From: Leifsonia shinshuensis
GTDB taxonomy: Bacteria; Actinomycetota; Actinomycetes; Actinomycetales; Microbacteriaceae
DNA length: 64,000 nt
Reading direction: 5' to 3'
Assembly (NCBI RefSeq): GCF_022606355.1
Contig: NZ_JAHHZQ010000002.1
Location: forward strand, 372,001-436,000
Under the pieces are notes generated by a model. The model had not been told where the DNA came from. It saw only the letters and a program-made list of their open reading frames with translations, and did not search any database. Both the position numbers and the translations under genes were made by a program. Shown here in pieces: positions 51,781 through 60,463 of this stretch (position 1 is the stretch's first letter; each line of letters starts with the position of its first letter).

Positions 51781-52344
51781 ATGTCTCTCGTGTTCTCCGC
51801 GATCGCTTCGCTCGACGGTTACACCGCCGACACCACCGGATCCTTTGATTGGGCAGCGCCCGACGACGAGGTCCACGCCACCGTCAACGCCCGCGAGCGC
51901 GGCGTCTCCACCTATCTCTACGGCCGTCGGATGTTCGAGACGATGCGCGTCTGGCAGGACATCGGCGCGGGCGACGAGCCGGCGGTGATGCGCGAGTACG
52001 CCGACATCTGGCGCGCCGCCGACAAAGTCGTTTTCTCGTCGACTCTGACCGGTGTGACCATCCCGCGCACGCGTGTGGAGTCCGCCTTCGACCCGGGAGC
52101 CGTGCGTGCTCTGGTCGACTCCGCGCCTGGTGACGTCTCCATCGGCGGCCCGACTCTGGCAGCGGAGGCGTTCCGCGCAGGGCTGGTCGACGAGGTCACC
52201 CTGCTCCTCGTCCCGGTCTCGGTCGGCGGCGGGACGCCGGCCCTGCCGACCGACCTGATGCTGCGACTGGAACTGCGGGAGGAGCATACCTTCGCCTCCG
52301 GCGTGGTGATGGTCCGCTACCGCGTCATCGCACCCGAAGCGTGA
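51781..52344 (+). CDS. Dihydrofolate reductase-family protein (RibD C-terminal domain)
   Basis: A 187-residue protein with the DHFR-like fold of the YyaP/YwjB/RibD-C group: start MSLVFSAIASLDGYTADTTGSFDW, YLYGRRMFETM and IGGPTLAAEAFRAGLVDEVTLLLVPV (nucleotide-binding GGxxL). The family uses NADPH; the substrate is usually unknown for stand-alone members. It overlaps the convergent gene by 20 bases. Confidence 0.85.
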   Translation: MSLVFSAIASLDGYTADTTGSFDWAAPDDEVHATVNARERGVSTYLYGRRMFETMRVWQDIGAGDEPAVMREYADIWRAADKVVFSSTLTGVTIPRTRVESAFDPGAVRALVDSAPGDVSIGGPTLAAEAFRAGLVDEVTLLLVPVSVGGGTPALPTDLMLRLELREEHTFASGVVMVRYRVIAPEA

Positions 52345-52888
52345 CGCTCGGCCGGTCGAGCGCGACCTCCAGGTCGTGCAGGGTGACGCCGTGCTCGGCG
52401 AGGAGCGCGACCGGGTAGAAGAAGGCGTCGAGACCGGTTCCGGTGTCGGGGAGCTCGATGCCGTCGGCTTCGAACGGCAGCGGATGACCGGACGTGCGTG
52501 CGACCAGGTCGCCGTCGTCGCCCAGTTCGACGGAGACGGAACGAGTCGGTGCACCGCGTTCGAGGAAGGCCCAGCTCATCGCCGGAAGCCGCACGTCGAT
52601 CGTGGCGCGGTAGACGTCGCGCTGTTCGCTGAGCAGTCCGGCCGCCCAGCCCACGGTCTCGCTCGCGCCGTGTAGCAGCATCCACCCGTTCATCACGGAC
52701 GTGAGGATCAGCAGCCCGGCACCTTCGCCGAGGTGCGGGTTCTCGCACCACGAGAACTGCTCGTCGAGGATCTCCGCCTCGAGCTCGGTCGCGAGTCCTC
52801 GCGCGGGCGCGGCGGGCAGGAAGATCCAGCTCCCGCTCGCGAACACGTCGACGAGCGAATCGCTCAGCACCGGGACGTCCTCGGACAC
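52325..52888 (-). CDS. Hypothetical soluble protein
   Basis: A 187-residue acidic protein without recognised domain: central AGLLILTSVMNGWMLLHGASETVGWAAGLLSEQRDVYRATIDVRLP and C-terminal TGLDAFFYPVALLAEHGVTLHDLEVALDRP. No signal peptide. It follows the MarR gene on the same strand after nine bases and is probably in one operon with VOC and MarR. Its function is not known. Confidence 0.6.
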   Translation of the reverse strand: MSEDVPVLSDSLVDVFASGSWIFLPAAPARGLATELEAEILDEQFSWCENPHLGEGAGLLILTSVMNGWMLLHGASETVGWAAGLLSEQRDVYRATIDVRLPAMSWAFLERGAPTRSVSVELGDDGDLVARTSGHPLPFEADGIELPDTGTGLDAFFYPVALLAEHGVTLHDLEVALDRPSVTLRVR

Positions 52889-52897
52889 GCGAAGATT

Positions 52898-53335
52898 CTA
52901 CGGCGCGGGGCTGTCCAGTCGCTCCCGGAGGCGGCGAGCGAGCAGGACGGCGGCCTCCAGCTCACCTGCGTCCGCGACAGCCGCGGTCTGCTCGGCCCAG
53001 GCCGTGCGCCGTGGGCGGATCCCGTCGAGGACCTCCCGGCCCCGCTGAGTGAGCGCGACCAGCGGCGCGCGCGCGTCGGCGGGATCCGGCCGGCGGACCA
53101 CCAACCCGGAGGCCTCCAGCTGTGCGACGGCTTCGGCAGCCGACTGCCTCCGCATCCCACGGCGACGGGCGATCGCCGCCACGCTCAGCGGACCGTGCGC
53201 CACCGCTCCGAGGGTGAGCCAGCGGGAGGACGTCAGGCCGTCGTGCGCCACGATGGCGTCGCCCGCGCGCGTGAAGGCGTCGGCGAGGCGGAAGACCTCG
53301 TCCACCAGCTCGGTGAGCCTGTCGCCGGCACTCAC
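52898..53335 (-). CDS. MarR-family transcriptional regulator
   Basis: A 145-residue winged-helix protein: LTLGAVAHGPLSVAAIARRRGMRRQSAAEAVAQLEASGLVVRRPDPADARAP covers the HTH and wing. The GTG at 53335 overlaps the stop of the VOC gene. A 32-bp near-perfect palindrome 12 bases upstream of the VOC start is the likely operator, so the regulator would control its own VOC-MarR operon and perhaps read-through from the MFS gene. Confidence 0.85.
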   Translation of the reverse strand: MSAGDRLTELVDEVFRLADAFTRAGDAIVAHDGLTSSRWLTLGAVAHGPLSVAAIARRRGMRRQSAAEAVAQLEASGLVVRRPDPADARAPLVALTQRGREVLDGIRPRRTAWAEQTAAVADAGELEAAVLLARRLRERLDSPAP

Positions 53336-53679
53336 GCGCGCTCACCGAGGCAGACGATGTGACCGTCGCCGTCGCGGACGACCGCCATGCGCTCGCCCCA
53401 CGGCTGCAGCTGCGGTGCGTCGACCACGACGCCTCCCGCACGGGTCCACGCGTCGACGACGGCGTCCAGCCGGTCGACGGCGAAGCCGATCGCCACCGCG
53501 CCGTCCGACGGCACGGCCTCCCGTTCGTGAAGCATCAGTTCGACGCCGTCGGTGCTCGTGAGCCACGCGAACCCCTCCGCCTCGCGGTCGACACGCAGGC
53601 CGAGGGCGTCGCGATAGAGAGGGAGGGCATCCGCGATGCGGGAGGAGGAGACGATGATGCGCTGGATGGTCGCGGTCAT
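53332..53679 (-). CDS. Glyoxalase/VOC-fold protein
   Basis: A 115-residue protein of the vicinal oxygen chelate fold with two beta-alpha-beta-beta-beta units: ATIQRIIVSSSRIADALPLYRDALGLRVDRE and the second unit ending in DGDGHIVCLGERA. The family includes antibiotic-binding proteins and dioxygenases. The ATG at 53679 is used; an ATG three codons earlier is also possible. It is the first gene of an operon with MarR, a common drug-resistance pairing. Confidence 0.8.
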   Translation of the reverse strand: MTATIQRIIVSSSRIADALPLYRDALGLRVDREAEGFAWLTSTDGVELMLHEREAVPSDGAVAIGFAVDRLDAVVDAWTRAGGVVVDAPQLQPWGERMAVVRDGDGHIVCLGERA

Positions 53680-53690
53680 GAATCCCATGG

Positions 53691-53722
53691 TCGAGGATTG
53701 ACAGGTGCCTGTCAATCCTCGA
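53691..53722. promoter_or_regulatory. 32-bp palindrome between the MFS and VOC-MarR genes
   Basis: Perfect 15-bp arms, TCGAGGATTGACAGG and CCTGTCAATCCTCGA, flank a 2-base centre. The left edge is 12 bases upstream of the VOC start and the right half contains the MFS stop codon. The inner TTGACAGG/CCTGTCAA dyad also contains a -35-like TTGACA on both strands. It could be a MarR operator or a terminator hairpin. Confidence 0.7.
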
Positions 53723-55115
53723 GTCCCGTCGCAAGCCGATCCACGCGGCGCAGCGACCGGTCGACGAGCGTGATCACGAGGAAGATCACCGCCGCTGCCA
53801 GCATGAACCACGCCAGGTCATGGAGCCCTGCGGTGTTCGCCGTCGTGTGGAAGAACGCGCCGGTCGCAGCGGAGGCGAGCATCGCCCCGAGGTACATGAA
53901 CGTGCGCAGGAGCCCGGAGGTCGCGCCCATCTTCGTGGGGTCGGCCTGGTGGTAGAGCGTGTTCTGGATCGCCAGGTTGACGATGCCCTGCGGAACGCCG
54001 ACCACGACGGCGATCAGCAGGAGCGCCCAGAGCGCGGCCTCCGGGCCGACGAAGAGCAGCAGCACCGCCATCACGACCTGCCCGAGTGCGCCGGCGATGA
54101 GCTTCCAGCGGATCTCGGGACGCCGCCCGAAGACCGCGGCCACGACGATGCCGACACCGAACGTCGGCAGCAGCACGAGACCGGCGAGAGCAGGCGAGAG
54201 ACCCCGTCCACCCTCCAGCCACTGCGTGAAGCCGTAGAGATAGCAGTAGCTGACGGTCGCGGCGAGCACGGCTCGTGCGTACGTCACGAGGAGCGGCACG
54301 TTGCCCGCGAACACCCGCACGTCGATGAAGGGGTCGTCGGTGCGCAGCTCCCACAGCGCGAACCCCGCGCCGAAGACCGCGGCCAGCCCGAGCAGCCACA
54401 GCTGCGCGAGCTGAATGTCCATGAGGAAGAGCAGCAGGCTCACCAGGGTCGCAGCGAAGAGGGCGATGCCGAGGAGGTCCAGGCGTCCACGCGCCGGGCG
54501 GGCGGCTTCGAGAGCGGTGTGGCGAGGCAGGAAGAACAGCGTGAGCACGAGCGAGGCGAGCGCCAGCGGGATGTTGACCGCGAAGGTCGCCCGCCATCCA
54601 CCGACCTGGATCAGGAGGCCGCCGAGGGTCGGCCCGACCACGGCGATCGTCTGCGTGGTCACCGAGAGCGCCGTCAGCACGCCGGCCGGGCTGCGCATCC
54701 CTGTGCGGGTCGCTTCGCTCCGGATCAGGTACATGGCGGCGGGATAGCCGGCACAGGTTCCGAAGCCGAGGATCACGCGCGCGATCACGAGCACGGCGAT
54801 GTTCGGGGCGAAGACGCCGATCACGCCGGCCAGCCCGGTGAGGATCGCGCCGGCGATGGACAGCCGGCGCGGCCCGAACATGTCGACCAGTCGGCCGACG
54901 AGCGGCTGACCGATGGAGGTCGCGAGATAGAGGGAGGACACGAGCCAGGCCGTCTCGGACGCCGGCGCTCCGAGCGCCGTCGCGATCGGCACGAGGGCGA
55001 CGGCGATGATCGACGAGTTGACCGGGTTCAGCACCGCGCCGACCATCATGGGCGCGAGCAGCCGACGGTCGAACCGGTCGGGCGGCCCCGGCTTGGCGGT
55101 GATCAGATCGATCAC
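53712..55115 (-). CDS. MFS transporter, DHA2 (14-helix) drug exporter
   Basis: A 467-residue permease with about 14 helices: NPVNSSIIAVALVPIATALGAPASETAWLVSSLYLATSIGQPLVGRLVDMFGPRR contains motif A, and GYPAAMYLIRSEATR follows motif C. The GTG start at 55115 overlaps the stop of the MarR gene. Regulator and exporter form one operon controlled by the phased AACTG sites upstream. The drug is unknown. Confidence 0.9.
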   Translation of the reverse strand: MIDLITAKPGPPDRFDRRLLAPMMVGAVLNPVNSSIIAVALVPIATALGAPASETAWLVSSLYLATSIGQPLVGRLVDMFGPRRLSIAGAILTGLAGVIGVFAPNIAVLVIARVILGFGTCAGYPAAMYLIRSEATRTGMRSPAGVLTALSVTTQTIAVVGPTLGGLLIQVGGWRATFAVNIPLALASLVLTLFFLPRHTALEAARPARGRLDLLGIALFAATLVSLLLFLMDIQLAQLWLLGLAAVFGAGFALWELRTDDPFIDVRVFAGNVPLLVTYARAVLAATVSYCYLYGFTQWLEGGRGLSPALAGLVLLPTFGVGIVVAAVFGRRPEIRWKLIAGALGQVVMAVLLLFVGPEAALWALLLIAVVVGVPQGIVNLAIQNTLYHQADPTKMGATSGLLRTFMYLGAMLASAATGAFFHTTANTAGLHDLAWFMLAAAVIFLVITLVDRSLRRVDRLATGLED

Positions 55116-55552
55116 GCGCGCACCAGCTTCTCGATCAGCGCGGTCGCCGCGAGGATCGTCTGCCGTTCTTGCTCGGTCAGGCGCTCCTCCATCGCGTGTG
55201 CGAGCCACTCCCTTCGGGCGTCGAGGTTGCCGCTCTCGGCGCTGCGCCCCGCCTCGGTGAGCGCGACGAGCTGCCGCCTGCCGTCGGTCGGGTCGGGTGT
55301 CCGTGTTACGAGCCCGAGCTCCTCGAGCGAGGCGATCGTCGTCGCCATCGACTGCGGGCGCACCCCCTCCAGCTCGGCGAGCCGTGACGCCGTGCTGGCC
55401 TCCCCTTTGCCGATGCGCGCCAGGGCGGACGACTGCTGCGCACTGAGCCCCGCGGACTCGGTCGCGACCTCCCTCAAACGACGGCGGAGCCTCGCGAACG
55501 CGACCCGGAGGTCGAGAGCGGCACGAACGGAGGACGACGACGGATCAGTCAT
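55112..55552 (-). CDS. MarR-family transcriptional regulator
   Basis: A 146-residue protein with wHTH LSAQQSSALARIGKGEASTASRLAELEGVRPQSMATTIASLEELGLVTRTPDPTDGRRQL. It is the first gene of a MarR-MFS operon and is divergent from an amino-acid permease gene. Three AACTG-type half sites in the 70-bp gap are its probable operators. Confidence 0.9.
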   Translation of the reverse strand: MTDPSSSSVRAALDLRVAFARLRRRLREVATESAGLSAQQSSALARIGKGEASTASRLAELEGVRPQSMATTIASLEELGLVTRTPDPTDGRRQLVALTEAGRSAESGNLDARREWLAHAMEERLTEQERQTILAATALIEKLVRA

Positions 55553-55563
55553 ACCGACAGTCT

Positions 55564-55596
55564 AACTGTTCAGTTAAAACTGTGCAGTTGCAACTG
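55564..55596. promoter_or_regulatory. Phased operator sites for the MarR-MFS operon
   Basis: Two complete 12-bp dyads AACTG-NN-CAGTT (55564-55575 and 55578-55589) and a third AACTG (55592-55596) start at exact 14-bp steps. They lie in the gap between divergent MarR and permease genes. Confidence 0.7.
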
Positions 55597-55622
55597 TCCA
55601 TTTCGCGTAACCCCGCATCGCT

Positions 55623-56906
55623 ATGCTTGCGCCCGTGACCGCCTCCCCCGCCCCATCCCCTGGCGCGCTCGCGCGACGGCTGAACCTCGGCGATGCCGTC
55701 GTGATCGGCCTCGGCTCCATGATCGGCGCGGGGATCTTCGCCTCGTTCGCGCCTGCGGCGGCGGCCGCGGGTGCGGGCCTGCTGATCGGTCTCGTCGTCG
55801 CCGGATTCATCGCCTACTGCAACGCCACCTCCTCGGCGCAGCTCGCCGCGCAGTACCCGACCTCCGGCGGCACCTACGTCTACGGACGGGAACGCCTCGG
55901 CGAATGGCCGGGCTTCCTCGCCGGCTGGTCGTTCGTCGTCGGCAAGACCGCCAGTTCGGCCGCCATGGCGATCACCTTCGCGACCTACGCGGTGCCCGCC
56001 GCCTGGCTGAAGCCCGTGGCCATCCTCGCCGTCGTCGCCCTCACCGTCGTGAACACGCTCGGCATCACGCGGACCGCGCTCCTCACGCGCATCCTCGTCG
56101 CGATCTCTCTGATCGCCCTGACGGTCGCCATCGTCATCGGCTTCACGCACACCTCGGCGAGCGCCGCGCAACCGGGCACCGCCGTGACCGTCTACGGCGT
56201 GCTCCAGGCAGCGGGCTTCCTCTTCTTCGCTTTCGCCGGCTACGCGCGGGTGGCGACCATGGGCGAGGAGGTCGTCGATCCGGCCCGCACGATCCCCCGC
56301 GCCATCACCATCGCGCTCACCATCGCACTGCTGGTCTACGCCCTGGTCGCCGTCTCCGCCCTCCACGCGCTCGGCGCAGCCGGCCTCGCGGCGGCGCCGG
56401 CCCCGCTCAGCGACGTCGCGGCCACCACCGGAGCCGACTGGCCGGTACTGGTCGTGCGGATCGGTGCCGCCGCCGCCGCGCTCGGAGCCCTCCTCGCGAT
56501 GATCGCGGGCATCGGCAGGACGAGCCTTGCGATGGCCCGCAATCGCGACCTCCCGTCGTGGTTCGCGGCCGTTCACCCGCGCTTCCACGTGCCGTACCGC
56601 GCGGAACTCGCGCTCGGCCTGCTCGTCTGCCTGCTCATCGCCGTGACCGACCTGCGCGGCGCGATCGGCTTCTCATCCTTCGGCGTTCTGCTCTACTACT
56701 TCATCGCGAACCTCTCCGCCTGGACGCAGGACCGGACGAACCGGCGGTATCCGCGCGCGCTGACGGTTGCCGGCGCGATCGGGTGCCTGGTGCTCGTGGC
56801 CACGCTGCCGCTCGGGTCGATCGTCGCGGGGGTCGTCGTGCTGGCGGTGGGGGTCGGGTACCGGGTGATCCGGTTGCGGGTGGGGCGGAGCTCCCAGGGC
56901 CGTTGA
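55623..56906 (+). CDS. APC-superfamily amino acid permease
   Basis: A 427-residue transporter with 11-12 helices: start LNLGDAVVIGLGSMIGAGIFASFAPAAAAAGAGLLIGLVVAGFIAYCNATSSAQLAAQYPTSGGTYVYG (conserved GSMIGAGIF substrate loop). It exchanges or imports amino acids or polyamines. It is divergent from the MarR-MFS operon and may share its operator. A short terminator follows. Confidence 0.9.
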   Translation: MLAPVTASPAPSPGALARRLNLGDAVVIGLGSMIGAGIFASFAPAAAAAGAGLLIGLVVAGFIAYCNATSSAQLAAQYPTSGGTYVYGRERLGEWPGFLAGWSFVVGKTASSAAMAITFATYAVPAAWLKPVAILAVVALTVVNTLGITRTALLTRILVAISLIALTVAIVIGFTHTSASAAQPGTAVTVYGVLQAAGFLFFAFAGYARVATMGEEVVDPARTIPRAITIALTIALLVYALVAVSALHALGAAGLAAAPAPLSDVAATTGADWPVLVVRIGAAAAALGALLAMIAGIGRTSLAMARNRDLPSWFAAVHPRFHVPYRAELALGLLVCLLIAVTDLRGAIGFSSFGVLLYYFIANLSAWTQDRTNRRYPRALTVAGAIGCLVLVATLPLGSIVAGVVVLAVGVGYRVIRLRVGRSSQGR

Positions 56907-56911
56907 GAAAC

Positions 56912-56930
56912 AAGGCGGGCGTCCCGTTTT
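56912..56930 (+). terminator. Terminator after the APC permease
   Basis: AAGGCGGG-CGT-CCCGTTTT forms an 8-bp stem (two G-U pairs) ending in four T, six bases after the stop codon. Confidence 0.6.
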
Positions 56931-57144
56931 GGGGACAGCGTGAGAATCTGTCACTTCGGTAGGCTCTCGCGGGAACCCGAGGAGCCAGATCATTTCTCAA
57001 CACCCAGACACAGACTCCCAGCCGGACCGACGTGCTGCTGAAGGCGGTGACGGGACCGATGCTGTCGATCGTGACGAGCCGACCACTGAACAGCCACCGG
57101 TCGCTGTCTCGCCCCGCCGGCGACTCCTCGAGCACACGGTAACC

Positions 57145-57669
57145 GTGCGCACCTGTGCACTCGTCGCCGGCGCGGTTCTCGTACTTGCCGGCGTGGCCGG
57201 AGCGCTTGTCGGTTACATCTCCCGTCCCGACGTCTCGACGACATCGGAGTTCACGACGATGGAGCACAGCCTCCAGCGCCAGTTGTCCGAGTCGAGATCT
57301 GACCTCGGTATCGCGAAGAACGACCTCGACGCGGCCAACCAGCGCATCAACGACATCAGCGATCGCGAAGCCGCTTTGACCGCGGGAGAAGCCAGACTCA
57401 AGACCGATCAGGCGGCTCTCGACGAGAAGACGCGACAAGTCCAGTCGACCCAGTTCGGCGACGGGGTGCACATCGTCGGCTCGACGGTCGTCCCCGGCGT
57501 GTACTCGATCACCAGTTCCACGGGTTGCTACTACGTCTGGAAGACGAGCACCGGATCCGACGCGCAGATCATCGACAACAACATCGTGAACGGGCCGGCC
57601 GTCGTCACCCTCAAACCGGGCGACATCTTCGAAACAAGTCGCTGTGGCACGTGGACGAAGACAGGCTGA
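57145..57669 (+). CDS. Membrane-anchored coiled-coil protein with C-terminal surface domain
   Basis: From GTG 57145, 174 residues: a membrane helix, a coiled coil (about 35-105, EHSLQRQLSESRSDLGIAKNDLDAANQRI) and a C-terminal domain DGVHIVGSTVVPGVYSI...GCYYVWK...GTWTKTG that is common in actinobacterial surface proteins, with two Cys. The frame is open back to 56944, and GAGGAG sits seven bases before an in-frame ATT at 56992. Starting there would add 51 hydrophilic residues and make a normal type II membrane protein. No ATG/GTG/TTG lies between, so a rare ATT start is possible. A strong terminator follows. Confidence 0.7.
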   Translation: MRTCALVAGAVLVLAGVAGALVGYISRPDVSTTSEFTTMEHSLQRQLSESRSDLGIAKNDLDAANQRINDISDREAALTAGEARLKTDQAALDEKTRQVQSTQFGDGVHIVGSTVVPGVYSITSSTGCYYVWKTSTGSDAQIIDNNIVNGPAVVTLKPGDIFETSRCGTWTKTG

Positions 57670-57698
57670 ACTCGCCTGAACTCGCCTGCGCCAAACGA

Positions 57699-57733
57699 AG
57701 AAGGGCCGGATCGATACTCGATCCGGCCCTTCT
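57699..57733 (+). terminator. Strong intrinsic terminator
   Basis: AGAAGGGCCGGATCGA and TCGATCCGGCCCTTCT form a perfect 16-bp stem with a 3-nt loop. It marks the end of the normal-GC segment; the defence-like island begins to its right. Confidence 0.9.
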
Positions 57734-57990
57734 CGTCCGTGGCTGCTTATCAGAATCTGTAGACCCACGTGACGACTGGGCTGTTTGGGAACATACCGCG
57801 CGGTATTCCAGGCTAAGGCTCCGAGAATTCCACGACACCACGCAATCCCAGTGCTGGCGCGGCACGGCTAGTAGATCTTTTCGACGTTTCAAGCACGCGC
57901 GGATGACAATGTAGCGGTGAGCGCAGAGCGAAACATCGAACGGAGCATGTCCGTCGCTGACCAATCTATGCGCGTAGGTTGCCAGCTACA
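57734..57990. other. Gene-poor gap at the island border
   Basis: A 257-base stretch with lower G+C and no convincing coding frame, tRNA, integrase remnant or direct repeat. Together with 57670-57733 it makes the longest non-coding gap in the window. It separates the core-like region from the NACHT gene, whose 3' end is at 57991. Confidence 0.5.
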
Positions 57991-60285
57991 TCAACGCGCG
58001 TCGGCCATGACCTGGTCCGAGCTGGACGATCCACTTTCAAGCATCTGTCGAACTCGGCCCGTTGCTCCGCGAACTGGGTAATAGATCGTGTTTCCACCAG
58101 CCCTCCCGGTGACGATGAGGTCGGCATTGATAAGCGACTCGACCGCCAGGGGTACCAGTGCTCGCAGCTTGTCATCCAATCCGCGCGTGAGCGCGCTGTC
58201 CTTTCTGCCCGAACCAGCCTGCATGTAGACCTTCTTGAGGATGGTAAGGATTACCCGCTGGCGCGAAGAGAGCCCCGGAGAAGCGAGGATTCCCCGCGTC
58301 GTTTTGGACGCCGGGTCAAACTGGTCAAAGCCACAGTCCTGAAAGTGGCCCGTCGGCAACGAAGCAAGGCTCCCAGCGCCCTTCACCACGCCGAAAGCAC
58401 ATCTCCGAAAAACCGGAAGCGACCTATCGCCGTCGTATTCTGTTAGGTCCAGCGTCGCGACTACGCAATCGACGAAGTTGAGCGACTGAAGGTCCTCGTC
58501 GACATCAGCAACGACGATGCTCTCAAGGTACAGTTCGGAGAAAGTGAGAGCCGGCCATTCCCCTGTCTCACCCAGCTCGAGCGCAAGACGCGCCATATCC
58601 AATACGAGCGCGTCACTCGCCGCCCCGGCGATCCGCTTTGCGACTGCCAGCACATGCGAGCCGGAAATATCTGTGCGCCGAGCGATGAATTCGCTGACTG
58701 AGATGCCGAGTTGATTGAGCGGAACCGCGGTGCGTCTCAGGTCTCCTAGACTCTCATCAGCACCGTGCGCGATCACGAACCGTACAACGTCGCCTGCGCC
58801 GGCCGCGCTCGCGAGGGACGGATCTATCAGGTGTCTAGAGCCATCGGTTTCGTCGAGAACCCCTAACCCTGGCAGACGTTCGAGAAGCTGGTACGAGCCC
58901 TCGTCCGGGTTGTAGTTGCACACCTGATAGAAGGCCAGCGCCAGATCTTCCTTGAAAAGCGGTCCCGTTCCATCCGGCTTTCCACGAGCGACGGTGGCAA
59001 GGCGCTCGAGGATCCGCCGAATGGTCGGGCCGTCAACACCGAATTCCATAGTTGCCTCACGTGCGCAGAGACGCTCGAGGAGGAGATCCCAACCTTCCGC
59101 TGGTCCCACATCAGTGGTCGACTCCGCCAACTGCTTGATTGCGCCCGACGTCGCGAGGTAACCAAGCAGGAGTGGACGCGCTGGTAGCCAGTTCGGCAAC
59201 GCACCCGTCCATCCATGCCTCTCTAGATAAGTCGAAACCTGCTGGTTCGTGAATTGGTCGGCCGTGAGCATCAAAGGGTCGCGTGCTGCGATACCAAGGC
59301 TCTGTCGCATCTCGGACGCGCTGTCGAAGAAGTGACGTCGACCAGTCAGGAGGATTCCGCACCCTGCCGGAGATTGCTCAACGAACTTACGAACGAGTTC
59401 CACCGAACGTCGGCGAATGTCGCGGAGCTCAGTTGCCTGACCTAACCAGCCCGTCGTTGCGATTTCGTCGAACCCATCGAGAAGAAGGGATACCTCGCCT
59501 GCGCGCCACGCTCTGACGAGCTGCGTTCCGCTGCCAAACCCGACGCGGGACGCGTGGCGTCGTATTGCTTCGTCGGGTTCGGTCTGAGCTTGGTGATCTC
59601 GCAGGTTCAGGGTGAGCGGAAACTTGAGGGTCCGCTTCTTCAAAGTGCCGGCGGCGAGAATTCTGTGTACCTCGCGTAGGGTCATGCTCTTTCCGGCACC
59701 GAAGTCACCCGTGAGAACAGTGAGCCCACCCTCGAGCGTACGGTCAGCAAGCTCCTTCGTAGAGAAGCTCCGTTCGGACGTTTCAGTGAGGTGAGACAGA
59801 CTGAACGGGACATACGTGTCGAGGTCCGTCATGCTGCCGCTCGCTGGATTCCGCGCGCTTCCAAACGCGTACATTTCGCGTACGGTGAGGTACTCGTTGG
59901 CATCGATGAGCTTCGAACGCAACTGAGTCAGGCTGCAGGCGACCACGTTGGCGTCAATCTGCTCGATGTAGCGACGCTGGTCTGCTGTGGGCTCATCGCG
60001 GGTGACGAAGTAGCCCTTGACCCCCTTGAACCGGTGCTCCTTCGCCAAACGCTCGCAGGCTTGCTTGAGCTTATCGCCGTCCTTCTGCGCTTTTTCGAGC
60101 CGTCGCGAAACCGTTGCCTCGACGACCACGACGACGTCATCGCCGATGAAGATCCCGTCGCGCTCCGACGCGTCTAGGTAGGTCGCGCCTTGGTATGGAC
60201 GATCCTTAGCGAACAGCGCGCGAGAAACACGGAGCACTTCCTCCTCGAAAAGTTGCTCCTCCTGCTGATCGTCGCTCCTAGCCAT
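57991..60285 (-). CDS. NACHT-type STAND NTPase with N-terminal nuclease-like domain (putative antiphage protein)
   Basis: A 764-residue protein. Residues 40-75 (ERDGIFIGDDVVVVVEAT, then KAQKDGDK) look like a restriction-endonuclease-fold core (Asp43, Glu56; the usual Lys of ExK is Thr58, with Lys nearby at 65/68). The NACHT NTPase follows: Walker A GDFGAGKS (193-200), Walker B LLLDGFDE (267-274), a sensor-like LLTGRRHFF, winged-helix region, and a C-terminal part with DUxED-like pentapeptide-type leaflets (ALTFSELYLESIVVADV). GAGGAGGGAA precedes ATG 60285. Bacterial NACHT and Avs proteins detect phage proteins and trigger an effector; such a role is inferred here. Confidence 0.8.
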   Translation of the reverse strand: MARSDDQQEEQLFEEEVLRVSRALFAKDRPYQGATYLDASERDGIFIGDDVVVVVEATVSRRLEKAQKDGDKLKQACERLAKEHRFKGVKGYFVTRDEPTADQRRYIEQIDANVVACSLTQLRSKLIDANEYLTVREMYAFGSARNPASGSMTDLDTYVPFSLSHLTETSERSFSTKELADRTLEGGLTVLTGDFGAGKSMTLREVHRILAAGTLKKRTLKFPLTLNLRDHQAQTEPDEAIRRHASRVGFGSGTQLVRAWRAGEVSLLLDGFDEIATTGWLGQATELRDIRRRSVELVRKFVEQSPAGCGILLTGRRHFFDSASEMRQSLGIAARDPLMLTADQFTNQQVSTYLERHGWTGALPNWLPARPLLLGYLATSGAIKQLAESTTDVGPAEGWDLLLERLCAREATMEFGVDGPTIRRILERLATVARGKPDGTGPLFKEDLALAFYQVCNYNPDEGSYQLLERLPGLGVLDETDGSRHLIDPSLASAAGAGDVVRFVIAHGADESLGDLRRTAVPLNQLGISVSEFIARRTDISGSHVLAVAKRIAGAASDALVLDMARLALELGETGEWPALTFSELYLESIVVADVDEDLQSLNFVDCVVATLDLTEYDGDRSLPVFRRCAFGVVKGAGSLASLPTGHFQDCGFDQFDPASKTTRGILASPGLSSRQRVILTILKKVYMQAGSGRKDSALTRGLDDKLRALVPLAVESLINADLIVTGRAGGNTIYYPVRGATGRVRQMLESGSSSSDQVMADAR

Positions 60286-60463
60286 TTCCCTCCTCAGATC
60301 CCAATTCACGCTACGCGAGCGGAAGCACCAGCGTTCCTCCCCTTTGGGGGGGTGTCAACCGATCCGCACGCCGTCAGTTCACGTCCCAACACGCGGCAAC
60401 CCTGCCTGACTCCAGACAAGTGCGCTTACGGTTAGACGCCTTCATCCGCCGTACTGTTGGTCT

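Noticed and set aside
57611-57964. Minus-strand 117-codon open frame at the island border
   Set aside because: It runs through the 16-bp terminator stem and into the previous gene, has no ribosome site and an unusual Cys/Arg/Ser-rich translation.
57690-58000. Attachment site or tRNA fragment at the left island border
   Set aside because: No tRNA-like cloverleaf, no direct repeat with the right side of the window and no recombinase gene was seen.
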